This document shows, one piece after another, positions 1 to 11,134 of a DNA stretch of 64,000 bases. Under the pieces are notes generated by a model. The model did not search any database and had not been told where the DNA came from. It saw nothing but the letters and a program-made list of their open reading frames with translations. The DNA is taken from positions 51,080,951 to 51,144,950 of the forward strand of contig OY998178.1 in the NCBI GenBank assembly GCA_963921935.1, written 5' to 3'. The stretch is from Galeruca laticollis. Lineage: Eukaryota; Arthropoda; Insecta; Coleoptera; Chrysomelidae. Every line of letters starts with the position of its first letter. Position 1 is the first letter of the stretch. The position numbers and the translations under genes are program-made.

Positions 1-1477
1 AGATAATTTCCATGGCCGATACCTAGACATGTCGATAAAAATGTTTGTTTTGTTCATGCTTTTGATAATTATTTAAAACAATTTGCTTATTTGAAAGGTC
101 AGATTTCGAAATTCTCTAGAATTATGTATAAGTTCAGTTGAGTTGTGAACATCAGAGTGGAGATTCTATTGTCTTCTGATGATGGTATTGCTTTGAGGAA
201 AATTTAGAAAGACCTTCTCGTCCAAAGAATGTGATGTAATTGAACTTTTGTCTTTGGCATTGGTTGGATGAGGATTTCTTTAATACTTTGGATTATGTTC
301 AAAGATAGTTATGATGTTTTGCTATTATTAAAACTAAAACTGTTGTTCGACTGCCCGTTTGTGTATTTGTAATCGGGTTCCACTCCCTCTCAATTATTTG
401 AATAGAAATCCCTCCGTCTGATTTGGAAAATAATGAAAAATTTATGCTGCACTTCCCGCGTAATTAAGTAAATTCGTTACTTACTGTGAATTGATTATTT
501 GAAGAGCCTGCTTGAAAAAATTGTCAAAATCCTTTTTATAATAGGGCATTATAACATTGTTTACTACACGTTTTTAGTTATCTTTAGGGCCATACGATTG
601 GTTATATTGTTTGTGTTTTTATTTGACATTTTACTACTAACTAACCTAAGCTTAAGAACAAATTATAAAATGGTCTAGCGTGGTTTTAGCTAGCAAATTA
701 ATGGATTAAATGGCCTTAAAGGTGAGTTGGAACAAATTATATATTGAAGTATTTATAAATAGAAGATAAAAAATATACCTTCCATATTGTTCTTTAGCTA
801 CGTTACTAGTAAAGTCACATTCTGTGAGTGTTTATCGATTCCAGTTTTTGTGCTAATTTCATTGTGATGGCGGAATAGACAATTTCTCTAGACATAATGA
901 AATTCATTGCGTCCTTCAGTAACACCTTCATAATAATGATCTTATTACTGCTTTTCTATTATAAGACATCGCATCATATAGAGCAGATTCTGTTTTTAGG
1001 GTTATCCCTGTCTTATGCTTCCCCCCAAGTTTATGTTCATTGTGGCCCCTCCCTTCTATGGATTGAGGCTTATTGTGCCGTACTTTTCCTTCTGGAAATT
1101 GAGGCTAGTAACGTTTCTATAAATAAAAAATTTCCAAGCCGTTTGTCGAGTTTGTTTTCCCATTCACACCCGTGAACATTGATGTCCCTCCTTAAAATAC
1201 ATTCTTTCGTGACCATTGATTACTCACTTTGAGTTCAATTTAGTATATTCCATTTATTCTAATCTCCCTTGTAATACATGACATTTAATATGTCCAGTAT
1301 TTTAAAAATTTCTATTTTATCTTCAAATTTTATTCAAGTTTCAAACTCCCAACCTCTCACATCTATATCTCCCAACTTGCAAATTTGACATTTCTATGGA
1401 TTTACGTTTATTGCCCGTTGGAAAAACGGGAAAAAAATGTCAGGTAATTTTACAGACTTTGTAATTTTTCCTTTTAC
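1..1477. other. AT-rich stretch, no gene recognised
   Basis: Only short open frames without recognisable domains are present. The 92-codon frame at 897-1175 (+) is hydrophobic at its start but has no motif or homology I can name. I see no RNA gene or obvious repeat. Confidence 0.5.
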
Positions 1478-2990
1478 TTAGGGTAAGTCCGGTATAGTTG
1501 GACCACTTTTATTGAAATTAACAAAACTCCATCGAAATGTTTAGTAAGATTCTGAATATTCGTGTAAGTATTTATTACATACAAAAGTACAGGTTGGTGA
1601 TAACAAAACTAGAAAGTATTATTCTCAAAAAGATAAAACTAAAAAAATATAATTGCAAAAAATTTGGGTTAGACGGACCTTCTCCGGTTTAGATGGACCA
1701 TCGACATCGGGAGAGACGGACCAGTAGAAAATGTATTCATAGAGCTAATGACAAATGTCTTAAATAATAATTAACATATAATTATAACTAATCTTAGCAC
1801 ACAAAAACATTTATTCCTTTTTTGCGGCTATTTTTCCACATTCATTGCATAAGTTGATATAACCAGTATCTCCTTCGTGCGTCCAACCTTTGCAAATAAT
1901 GCAACAGAGCCATTCATCTTACTTTTTTGTACTAAGAAACTCCTCCCCACAGCCTATGCACTTAGCATTGTCTTCTGTTTCACCGTCACTACTCTCATCA
2001 TCTAGTATAGGGCTATCAGAATCAGAGGAGTCTGAGGTAGGAACTATTGCTATTCTTAACGGGCGTTTCACCTTTTTGAAAATATTTTTTTGCTTCTTTA
2101 ATGGAGCTGTAGATAAAGGACTTTCCTGTTCTTCACAACTTCGATATTTTCAAGCGTATGAAGAACTTCTGCAAGTTGACGTCCGCGTCTCTTGGCTTTT
2201 TGTAAACACGCAGAAACAGGAATTGGTGATATGTCATCCAGAAGCTTCCCAGGTGTGACAGTTTTTGTAGACGGAGGCGTATTAATTACTTTGTCACTAT
2301 GATGAGAACAACTTGGCTGTGGAGAATAGTTAGTGAATGACACATCGTTGTTGACAATATCCGTATTGGACGGCAGCAAGGAAACTTGGATATTGTTTTC
2401 TGCAGAAGCAAAATCAGCGTTTTCCTTTGGAGTAAGGTAAGCGTAATCTGGGATTGCATCGGGCCAAAATGGAACAATACCTGTGGCTTTAAATCCGGAC
2501 ACAGCATTCAGTACCGTAGCAGCTTTGTTCCAAGAGCAACCCAATAGTTCACCTAACTGAAGTCTACCCAATTTTCTTGCAGGATTTGCTTTTATGAAGC
2601 TAGTGCAGGCCGAATAATAGTAGCTCTTTAAGTACTTGAAAAAGGATCGATCCAATGGCTGCAGGAAATGGGTTGTATCCGCTGGTAGGCACAAAAAAAT
2701 GATATCATTCGCTTCCGAAAACACCAACACACTGAGAGAGTTTGTGTGGGAAGCATGTCCGTCCAAAATAAGTAAGACTTTTCCATTCGGTTTTTTTGGC
2801 AGGAAATGAAGAATGAAGAAATATATCGGCATTAACATATGCAGACTTTTCTGACTGCGAGCACCAAGAGACAGATAAGTGAGACATATTGTACGAATGC
2901 CAGACTATAGATGCACCAGGAAGTTCTTGTTCACTACAGGACGCTTTGAAAAGAAACGATGAAGGTTCAGAAGTAAATAGGTACAGAAGT
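1478..2990 (-). mobile_element. Pogo-like DNA transposon relic
   Basis: A minus-strand pogo/Tigger-type transposase fragment lies at about 1818-2950. At 1478-1505 the plus strand reads GGGTAAGTCCGGTATAGTTG next to a TA. This is a plausible terminal inverted repeat, and echoes of it (GACGGACC, GATGGACC) occur at 1670-1725. No opposite terminal repeat was found. The N-terminal DNA-binding part is missing and a Tc1-like relic starts just upstream, so the far end may have been lost. The boundaries are approximate. Confidence 0.55.
1818..2950 (-). pseudogene. Pogo-like transposase, C-terminal part, broken
   Basis: Transposases of the pogo branch of Tc1/mariner cut and paste their own DNA with a DDD catalytic domain. 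The frame at 2838-2098 contains the block LLILDGHASH (second catalytic Asp) and, about 30 residues on, LQPLDRSFFKYLKSYY (third Asp). Another frame at 2705-2887 supplies the preceding segment, so there is a frameshift near 2830. A second frameshift near 2100 leads to a serine/aspartate-rich acidic stretch. After it comes a Cys-rich tail (CIGCGEEF, CCIICKGW, CNECG) like the zinc-finger tail of insect pogo-like proteins, interrupted by one stop. The N-terminal HTH/CENP-B region is absent. The family call is firm; the gene is dead. Confidence 0.75.
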
Positions 2991-3224
2991 GAAAAAAAAA
3001 TATTAAAGGTACTAAACAGATACGACTATTTCCAATTATTATCTTCATATCATAATTTTTTGATTATAAGATGTTTGTTGCGTCTCAAGCAAAATAATCA
3101 TTGTTGGAAGATTTTCCATGTATAGTATGACCAGGAAGTTTTTGGAATTGGAAAAAAATTCATAAATAATTATACTTTTATATGCATCAGTAACAACTTG
3201 CCAAGCTTTAGTAAGCGGCTACTA

Positions 3225-3978
3225 CTAATTCAACGTTGGTTCGAGGTGCTGAGTACCACTTCTAATTTCATTATTCCCCAAATGTTTTCGATACGACTTA
3301 AGTCAGGAGAAGCTGCTGGCCATAATATGGTTGCTATCACGTTATTTGCCATCCAAGTTCTTGAATGTGTGGCAGCGTGCGTTGTCTTGTTGCAATCGCC
3401 AACCTTCTGGAGACAAAGTATTCGCTGTTTGTACAAGGTTTCCATTCAGAATTGAACAATAGCGTGCACTATCTACTGTACCTTCAACATTGCTTATGTC
3501 AGTGATACCACGTAATGAAATCCGTGATGTAATCCCACGGACCATGATATTTATTGGAAATTTTGTATTTTGTATAGTTGGTCTAACTCTGATAAGTATC
3601 CGTAAACTATTGTCACTCAGCTGGAGAGATGCTTCATCGATAATGAAAACATTTTCAAAAGCGTCGTGAAAATTTTCCCAAACCTGAAGTCTTCTCCGTC
3701 CTTGCTCGTCACTAACTGTTGGTATCCTTATTGGTTTTCTAGCTGTGTATCCACTGCGTAAGAAAGTTTGGCGAATTGTTTCGGTAGCAGTAGGTAGTAA
3801 TTTCACGTTGCATATTAAACTTTTTCGCGATTTTTCGAAAGCCCAGTCGCGGATATCTACGGCGCATCTGCAGCAAAGACATCAAATCCGGTCCTCGTAA
3901 CTTACGTGGTGTGTCTGAAACTTGGGCATGTTCCAACTCAATATCATTTCTTATGCATCTCAGTATATTGTAACACAA
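3225..3978 (-). pseudogene. Tc1-like transposase relic
   Basis: Tc1-type transposases carry paired helix-turn-helix domains followed by a DDE catalytic core. Three overlapping minus frames (3978-3739, 3806-3342, 3445-3230) reconstruct most of one. An N-terminal helix-rich segment is followed by a segment containing FIIDEASLQL (first Asp), then RLQQDNARCHT (second Asp). The last piece is WPAASPDLSRIENIWGIMK (Glu of the triad), about 32-34 residues after the second Asp, as in the DD34E group. The frameshifts near 3780 and 3380 make it non-functional. I could not find terminal inverted repeats. It lies immediately upstream of the pogo relic on the same strand. Confidence 0.7.
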
Positions 3979-3980
3979 AT

Positions 3981-5042
3981 TGTCTCATATCCCCAACTCC
4001 GTCTTCATATAATTATTGAAATAGATGTCTTTTTCTAATTGGGTCATTATATGTATTTTCGTGTTTTCAAATACTAGTAAAACAACTATTATATTGAATA
4101 TAATGACATTCAGATAAGTCAAAATCCTGTCAGTCAAAGCCTACTACAATATTAGTTCTCTTAATCGATCTAAAATTAAAATACTAGTATGCGTTAACCA
4201 AAAGGAGAAAAGTCCAGATACTAGTCGTACTATACAACCGCAGTTTAACTTAGATGATTTAATAATTCCCAGTTTACCAATCAGTAATTGATATAACTAA
4301 CGTACATGTGATGTTCTAACAAACTTGATGTGAATAAAATTTTAGTTTTTGGAAGATAAAGGAAATATTATCAATATTTTAATTGAAAAGAAATTATCAG
4401 TATTGGAATAGTATATTCTCGTATATCAAGGGTGGAATAAGCAAAATTCTACACGAGTAGAAGCCTACGGCTCGCGAAACAATTCTACGTGTGTAGAATT
4501 CCCAAACTTTTTCTGTGACTATCAAATAGAAGCATAAAAACATAAATTGAATTGCAAACTCCTTAATTTCTGGAGGAGTTGTGGTGAAATCATTACTACT
4601 GTCAGTATAAAACACTAAAAAGGAATGACGCCTTGTAATAACTATTATTTAGATAAAAATATATAAATTTACTTACTTTTTATGAAGAATTAATCAATTT
4701 TAATTCTAAAGAATAGATAATAAAACAATTTTGACCATCGACATTTTTGACAGTTAACAAAAGTTGTTCTTCTTTTTCCTTAATGTTACACAAAATATAC
4801 GTATGCTGCACTTCTGGCTCTAACAAATAATACTCAATGACCATATTAGTCATTATACGTTCACTTTAGAGAATTTTTTCTACATTTCGGAATACGCTCA
4901 TTTTCTTTTTATGTCAAATTAACCGTGACATTGAGAGGGCGCCACAAATATTCCATACCAAGGGTGAGCATGAATATTTTTGCCCTAGAGCTAGAACGAA
5001 GCTATTCCATACTCAAAAACTACGTCGGAATATACAAATTCC
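3981..5042. other. Non-coding, AT-rich spacer
   Basis: I see no recognisable gene. At 4449-4500 there is a small imperfect inverted repeat built from two copies of an AATTCTACRYG motif. The right edge abuts the TTAA of the piggyBac element. Confidence 0.45.
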
Positions 5043-5046
5043 TTAA

Positions 5047-5063
5047 CCCTCCGCTACTCGCGC
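5047..5063 (+). repeat. piggyBac left terminal inverted repeat
   Basis: CCCTCCGCTACTCGCGC follows TTAA directly. It matches the complement of 7416-7432 at 16 of 17 positions. Confidence 0.9.
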
Positions 5064-5081
5064 GGGGTATTTTAGTACCCC
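5064..5081. repeat. Subterminal 18-bp palindrome, copy 1
   Basis: GGGGTATTTTAGTACCCC abuts the left terminal repeat. The same GGGGTA/TACCCC palindrome recurs at 5234-5251 and 7371-7388, each time followed by CACG. It is a likely transposase-binding site by position (inference). Confidence 0.7.
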
Positions 5082-5233
5082 ACGGGCATATCCTATGTCA
5101 ATATCTTGGTGGGGGAATCGCGAAATTCCACGTCGCCTCGTGTATTCTTCAAGCATAGTGTGTAGATATCTGTGCTAGGGAGTGGTCGCTATCGAGTCAC
5201 TAACTTTTACGAAATACGCTATTGAACCTCGTT

Positions 5234-5251
5234 GGGGTATTTAAATACCCC
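5234..5251. repeat. Subterminal 18-bp palindrome, copy 2
   Basis: GGGGTATTTAAATACCCC is a perfect palindrome about 95 bp upstream of the transposase ATG. It may also overlap the element's promoter. Confidence 0.7.
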
Positions 5252-5343
5252 ACGTGAGTGGTCGTGTCATATTTTTGGTAAGTGTACTATATACTATAAA
5301 TCTGCTATTACTTGAACATAGGTTATTATATATAGGTTAAAAT

Positions 5344-7188
5344 ATGACAAATCAATCCAAGGATCCAGAACAGTGGTTGAAATGGTATGAGGAACTTGAC
5401 GAGGAGCCGGAGGTATATGGCGAAGAAGATCCCAACGAGTTCGAAGTTGACGCGATTGAAGTACAGGATGAACGCACAGATAGTGAGCAAGACGCAGATC
5501 CTGATTATATGGAAGATCCTCTAGCACAAGATGTTGCTGACGAATCTGCGAGTGCGTTCGAAGATCCGCTTACACAGGCTGATGATTCTGGTGAATCTAC
5601 GGGTCCATACTTCATAGGAAAGGATAAACAGAGTAAGTGGAATAAAATGAAACCACCTTCTTCAAGAACAAAATCTCATAACATAGTTTTGAAAGTTCCT
5701 GGTCCAGTGGGCAATGCAAAAAATGCCAAGTCTTATATGGAATGTTTTTATAATTTCATTGACGACACTATGTTTGCTATAATTGTGGATTGTACCAACA
5801 TATATATATCGCACATTCAACAACATTTTGCTCGAGAAAGAGACGCACAGAAAACTGATGTTTGTGAAATTAAAGCTTTTGTAGGGATTTTGTATCTTGC
5901 CGGCGTCTTGAAATCTGGTAGACAAAATGTTTTATCTTTATGGAACACGAATGGTACAGGCATTGAACATATATTTATTACAATGACATATAACCGTTTT
6001 AGATTTCTTTGTCGATGTATCAGATTTGATGATATTTCTACCAGGCAGGAGAGGCGCAATTTGGACAAGTTGGCACCTATTAGAGACATATTCGAACGTT
6101 TTGTCTCAAAGTGTCAATCTTCAGTCACACCAAGTGCGTATCTAACAATAGACGAGCAGCTTGTGGCATTCAGAGGAAGATGCCCGTTTAAACAATATAT
6201 ACCGAGTAAACCAAGTAAATACGGGCTAAAGGTATATGCACTCGTGGATGTGAAGACCATGTATACGTATAAGTTAGAAATGTACGCTGGAGTGCAACCC
6301 GATGGCCCATACTTCCTTAGTAATAAGCCCGCCGACGTCGTCATGCGCCTCGTGGAGGATCTAAAAGGAACCGGACGCAATATTACTATGGATAACTGGT
6401 TCTCAAGTATCCCCCTGGCTTTCGAATTGCTCAGAAATAAGCTGACAATGATTGGAACCATCCGCAAAAATAAAAAGGAAATTCCTCTCGAATTTACCAA
6501 TACGCGTTCTAGACCTGTACAGAGCAGCATGTTTGCGTTTAAAGACCATTGCACATTGGTTTCTTATGTACCAAAGAAATATAAGAATATCCTATTGATT
6601 TCCACAATGCATCACGATGATGAAGTGGATGAAGCTTCTTTGAAACCAGAGATTATACTTGAATATAATCGTACAAAGTCTGGAGTGGACGTTGTAGATA
6701 AGATGTGCGCTCATTATGATGTGGCTAGGAATACCAAGCGTTGGCCACTTACAGGTTTTTTCAATATCCTCAATATTGCAGGAGTTAATGTCATATGTTT
6801 ATATGCACTGAACAATGGATTCCAAAAACCCACTAGAGAATGTTTTTTGAGGAGTATCGCTGAAGGATAAGTTCGTCCACAAATTCTGAAAAGAATATAT
6901 GCCAAAAATATTCCAAGAAATATAAAGAAGCGGGGATTCCTTCTTCTAAATATCGAAGAACCATCAACAACTGCAAGAGCTCAAGATCCTGAAACACATA
7001 TGCCAAAGAGGCCAAGAACGGGTAAAGGAAGGTGTTATTTGTGTCCCAGAAGTCTTGACAGAAAAACCCCAGTAAGTTGCCTCAAATGCACCAAGTGGAT
7101 ATGTAAGAACCACCAACAAATTGTTTGCAACAGTTGCCTGAAACCTGGAGCGGATGACGATTCTGAATCGGAAAACTCAGTCAATTAA
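5344..7188 (+). pseudogene. piggyBac transposase with one in-frame stop
   Basis: piggyBac transposases excise and insert the element at TTAA without leaving a scar. The frame from ATG 5344 runs 508 codons to a TAA at 6868-6870. The very same frame then stays open to 7188. Residues 1-90 are acidic. The DDD core shows TIDEQLVAFRGRCPFKQY near residue 268, ITMDNWFSSIPLA near 350 and YNRTKSGVDVVDKMCAHYD near 440. Beyond the stop comes a Cys-rich domain (CYLC, CLKCTKWIC, CNSC) as expected at the C terminus of active piggyBac proteins. Without the stop it would be about 614 residues, the usual size. The 508-residue product would lack the zinc-binding domain that contacts the ends, so it is probably inactive unless read through or a sequencing error. 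Confidence 0.9.
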
Positions 7189-7370
7189 TGTTTTGTTGCC
7201 ATTTTTTTGAATTTTTACCTTGTGCTTCTAAATGTTTATAATTATAAATTTTTGTGATTATGAAGTTTGGTTTATTTTGTAAAGCATACAAGTAGGTGTT
7301 TTTACGTAATTTGCCATATAATAAATAACCCAAAGAACTCTTTTTTAATGTTTCCCATTAAAATAAAATT

Positions 7371-7388
7371 GGGGTATCAAAATACCCC
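7371..7388. repeat. Subterminal 18-bp palindrome, copy 3
   Basis: GGGGTATCAAAATACCCC lies about 30 bp inside the right terminal repeat. It is the mirror of the left-end arrangement. Confidence 0.7.
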
Positions 7389-7415
7389 ACGCGAGTACTC
7401 AAGTAAAAAATGTAG

Positions 7416-7432
7416 GCGCGAGTAGCGAAGGG
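7416..7432 (-). repeat. piggyBac right terminal inverted repeat
   Basis: The minus strand reads CCCTTCGCTACTCGCGC, directly before TTAA. It is the partner of 5047-5063. Confidence 0.9.
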
Positions 7433-7436
7433 TTAA

Positions 7437-8479
7437 TAACCTTAGAAAAAACGTATTTTAGACGGCTGTAAATTGAATTTTCCTTCTCTTTGAATTGATG
7501 ATTATATAAGAAAGATTCGAATAAAATGATTACCACGTACAATTAGCAGCAGTTCTCAATATATCGTAAAATAAGAGACAGTGCTTATTATCTTACTAGG
7601 AATCTCAAGAAGACGTTCAGTGCTTGTACTTTTCAGAAAAATCCTTTTCCTATTGTCATCTATCATAATTTAATCAACTTGTCATCCCTCTTTTCATAAT
7701 TTAAAATTTCAAAAGCAAATTGAAGGACTTTGAGTCACCCAGTATGTAAATATTCATAATATTGCCACAATAGATGCATATTTTATGTATACTCTCATAA
7801 AGGATGTATGAATGTTAATAGAAACATAAACACAGAGGTGTTGATACCTTCATTGAATTGAAACAACGGCCGCTAGCATGTAAATAAGCACAATCCGTCA
7901 ATGTATTTTACACTTATTCGTTGAGAAAGTGATGGCAACCACAATTTATATTTGCGGCACCAACACCGTCTGTTACAATTTCTTGACGTTAAGGCGGACT
8001 GAAATTGTAATAGTCTTCATATTTGCAGTGATATATTAATCCTTTGTTTTTGTGCCGTCATATATATTAGTTTATTTAAATATTAAATATACACTACTCA
8101 AAATAGTTAGTATTGATTCTACCAATATTTTATTTACGTTAAATATATTTAGTGCCTTTAACATTTTTTCATTTATTCAACGTTGCAATAAAAAGTAATA
8201 AATCTTTGATAAGGAGTATTATAATGAGTGCCAGAAAGAGTACCAGTTATGCTAGAAATTTGATGTAATAAAGGGCATTTAAAGAATATCATACAATAAT
8301 AATTTACGAACCCTGATACCACACCCCTGACTTATTATAATTTGACGAAATTAATGTTCATGTACATGTTTTATGAAGAAGCTAACTTATGGAAAATCCG
8401 AAGTTTGTATTTCTATTTTTCAAGAAAATAGGTAAAAGAATGTGTATTTTTTCTAAACCCTGTATCTCACGAACGAACA
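7437..8479. other. Non-coding spacer
   Basis: AT-rich, with no gene recognised. A short inverted repeat (TTACAATTTC / GAAATTGTAA) lies at about 7974-8012. Confidence 0.4.
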
Positions 8480-9180
8480 ATATCCTCATTTCATTTATCA
8501 TTCTCATCTCTTTTCCTGAGTCCGGGTCTCATTTCCGACTTTAGTTTTTTGAGTTCTCGTCTAGCTTGTTCGCTTCTGTGAGTTTCTGGTACCTGTGATC
8601 CCACTTAATTGTTCTTGCTCTCTCCGATTTTCTCAAAGCTCACTTTTACGTTAGCACCTTTTTTCTTTTCTTCTCTACCTATATCTCTCATTATTTTCAG
8701 TTTCTTTTGTTCATTTCTCATTTCTGTGTCTATGTATATGTCTTTTCCCTTTAACTTTGCTTTATCTTGTAAAATGTTTATTTTGACTTTCCATTCCACC
8801 ATTCCCACTAGGTATCTTCCTTACCCTATCTTTTGCGCTTTTCGTATATTGGTTTTCAACAGTAGTTCTTTCTCCAACATTTTATCAACGGCATCGCTCA
8901 ATATATCCTCATTTTTGGCACCCATTGTAATCACTGTTACTGTTAGGTTATTTCTTATTTTTCGTTTTTCCATCCTTTCCATTTTGTCTTCCATCTCTTT
9001 GATCTTACCATGTTTTTCTTCTTCTTATTCCGTACAGTCCTCCTTAATTTGGATGATGTTTTCTGTCATATTCTTTAGTTCTTGTCTATTCTTCTGTATC
9101 TCTTTTTTGTTGTCTTTGCGTCTTCTCTCATTGCCTTTGTGTTGTTTTGTATATCTTTTCTGCACAAACTAACTAAGTTA
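8480..9180 (-). pseudogene. LINE ORF1 relic
   Basis: ORF1 proteins of LINEs bind RNA and usually have a coiled coil followed by a globular domain. The minus strand here encodes a Lys/Glu-rich, coiled-coil-like stretch (9172 down to about 8900). It is followed by a block with LKGKDIYIDTEMRNEQKKLK and REEKKKGANVKVSFEKIG, a pattern I associate with ORF1 of insect LINEs. Stops interrupt it at about 9030 and 8820. The endonuclease/RT ORF is not found downstream. A similar protein type is encoded at 19000-19770, so the two may belong to related families. The clade is uncertain. Confidence 0.5.
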
Positions 9181-10504
9181 GAGAAAATGTGTAAAGGTAT
9201 TGTGAATACTTCTTGACGATCTACCATTTCATCAATTCGCAGCACCAATTTATGAAACAATCGGGAAAAATAAAGTTCAATATGATATAGCCAAGGTAAC
9301 AGTGGTTTCTTTAAATGAAGGAATTTTTGTTATGTGAATCAATTTAATATTTCTATCTAGAGGTTGCTAGTACAAATCTCAGCAAACATTCCGAAGAATA
9401 TGTGGGAACTTGTGAATATACATCAAAAACATCACTATATGGGTACGTGCATAACGAAGCTGTGATACTCTATACTCGCAGAGATGTGAGTAGTGTTTTA
9501 TCAGCGCTGTATTTTATAAGGGAGTATGGGTGAGCACAATAAAACGTTTCCCGTAGTTTTTAAAATGACGGATAATGAAGATTATCAGTGTTCAGTGGCG
9601 ACGAAATACATCCTTTGAATAAACAAAGGCATAAGTTAGGTAAATTTGATGATTTATATTAAGAGTTAAACATTTTCCCGAAATATTTTTCGAATATCTA
9701 TTTACGAATGCAGCCTTTGACGTCTGATGATAATATGGAAAAAAAAGGATTACAACCTAAAAATATAAAGATAAAACTACACCACAGATAACTTGTTAAT
9801 GCAGAAAAAAAATTAGTAATAACACTAAGATTAGTAATTGTATGTTTTACAAAAAAACGTAAATTCATTATAATATATTACCACTCGCTATGGTCAAATG
9901 CATTATTTTAGATGAATTATTTTCTTCTTGCGGAAGCAACAGAACTATCAGCTGTACTTTTTGGAGGATGTTGGTAATTACTTAATATTACTAACTATTA
10001 TACTTTACTTCTAAACTCTTTTTATGGCTCATTTTTTTTAACAGGAAGCAAACTGCTTTCAAAAAACATCTATCTTCGTCCAATGGTTTTTTTGAAGAGG
10101 CCATTTCTCTTTATTTTGAAACAATTTTAGCTTCTCTTTTTCAACAAGTAACAGTGAAAAATCGAAGTAACATTGGAAAAATGTTTTAAATATTTAGTAT
10201 CATATCACCGTTTTTGTGTCAGAGTAAGTAAATTATACAATACAAACAATATTTTTCAAGGTTGAATTTGGACTTATAACGAAAAATGAGTCAAGGAATC
10301 TGAAATATGGACCTTAAGGGCGGAACATGAACAAAATAATATTCACGAATAATTCGGGGGTTGATATATTATTACCTTATGCTGTAGATCACATAAGAAA
10401 TAAAGACCAAAATTGCTTATAACGTCTCTTTTATACCAGCTTGAGTAAGGTTGGTTGCCGGTTTCTTGATAAGAGAGGTATAAATAATAAATAGAACAGA
10501 GTTG
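9181..10504. other. Non-coding spacer
   Basis: AT-rich with scattered short frames. I recognise no gene, RNA or repeat. Confidence 0.4.
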
Positions 10505-10605
10505 AATAATGAAATTGACTGTCTCGACCCTTACTTCGTGGAATATGCTCATATTAGTGTTTTTAAATGAAACTCAAGGTCTCTAGTTAATTCCACAATA
10601 TAATA
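10505..10605 (-). repeat. Half copy of the repeat at 37977-38110
   Basis: The stretch containing CTGTCTCGACCCTTACTTC and GTGTTTTTAAATGAAACTC matches the complement of 38020-38110 over about 90 bp with few differences. Here only one arm of the palindrome seen at 38 kb is present. Confidence 0.6.
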
Positions 10606-11130
10606 CAAGTTATTGAAAATTCTAAAAAATTGACAATAAGTTTAATAGAAGAATGTGTGGCGACACTGTTAAAATTTAAGAAAACGATCTTCAATAGCTT
10701 AGCTCAGTTTTCTCACAGGATAACCAATTTCATATATTGCAATAATTATTATTATTTTGATATTTTGTTGAGTTGTTAAAATATTTATATAAAACAACTG
10801 TTTGATCATTCATTAATTTGATATATGAGATTACAAAATATACATTAATTTGTGGTACGTTGTGAGTTGAACCTTAATACCTATGACCCGAAAGACGTTT
10901 TATGTATTATTTGTACATTTCTTTTGAATATATTATTCTTATAATGTTTTGGTTTCAATATACGAACTATCAATACACCAGATTGATACATTAGACTTTT
11001 GTGACATTTACTTTTGTTGTTGTAACCTAATATCCAAATCTCTTAAGAACTGGTTACTCAGGTATTTTATTTCCTTTTTAGATGTGTCAGCTTGAGAAAG
11101 CGCTTTTCCTGACAAACGCCCCAACTTTGT
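10606..11130. other. Non-coding spacer
   Basis: AT-rich; nothing recognised. Confidence 0.4.
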
Positions 11131-11134
11131 TTTC

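Larger units (their letters stand above)
5043..7436 (+). mobile_element. piggyBac-family transposon, complete ends
   Basis: The element is bounded by TTAA at 5043-5046 and 7433-7436, the target duplication diagnostic of piggyBac. Just inside lie inverted terminal repeats CCCTCCGCTACTCGCGC (5047-5063) and the complement of 7416-7432, with one mismatch in 17. Three 18-bp palindromes sit near the ends. A single transposase reading frame with one internal stop fills the middle. Total length is about 2.4 kb, normal for the superfamily. The near-perfect ends and low decay suggest a recent insertion. Confidence 0.93.

Noticed and set aside
897..1175. 92-codon frame resembling a small membrane protein
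   Set aside because: The hydrophobic start is expected in AT-rich DNA; no homology, no splice or promoter signals.
8609..9172. 187-codon plus-strand frame rich in Ser, Phe and Leu
   Set aside because: Antisense shadow of the LINE ORF1 relic.
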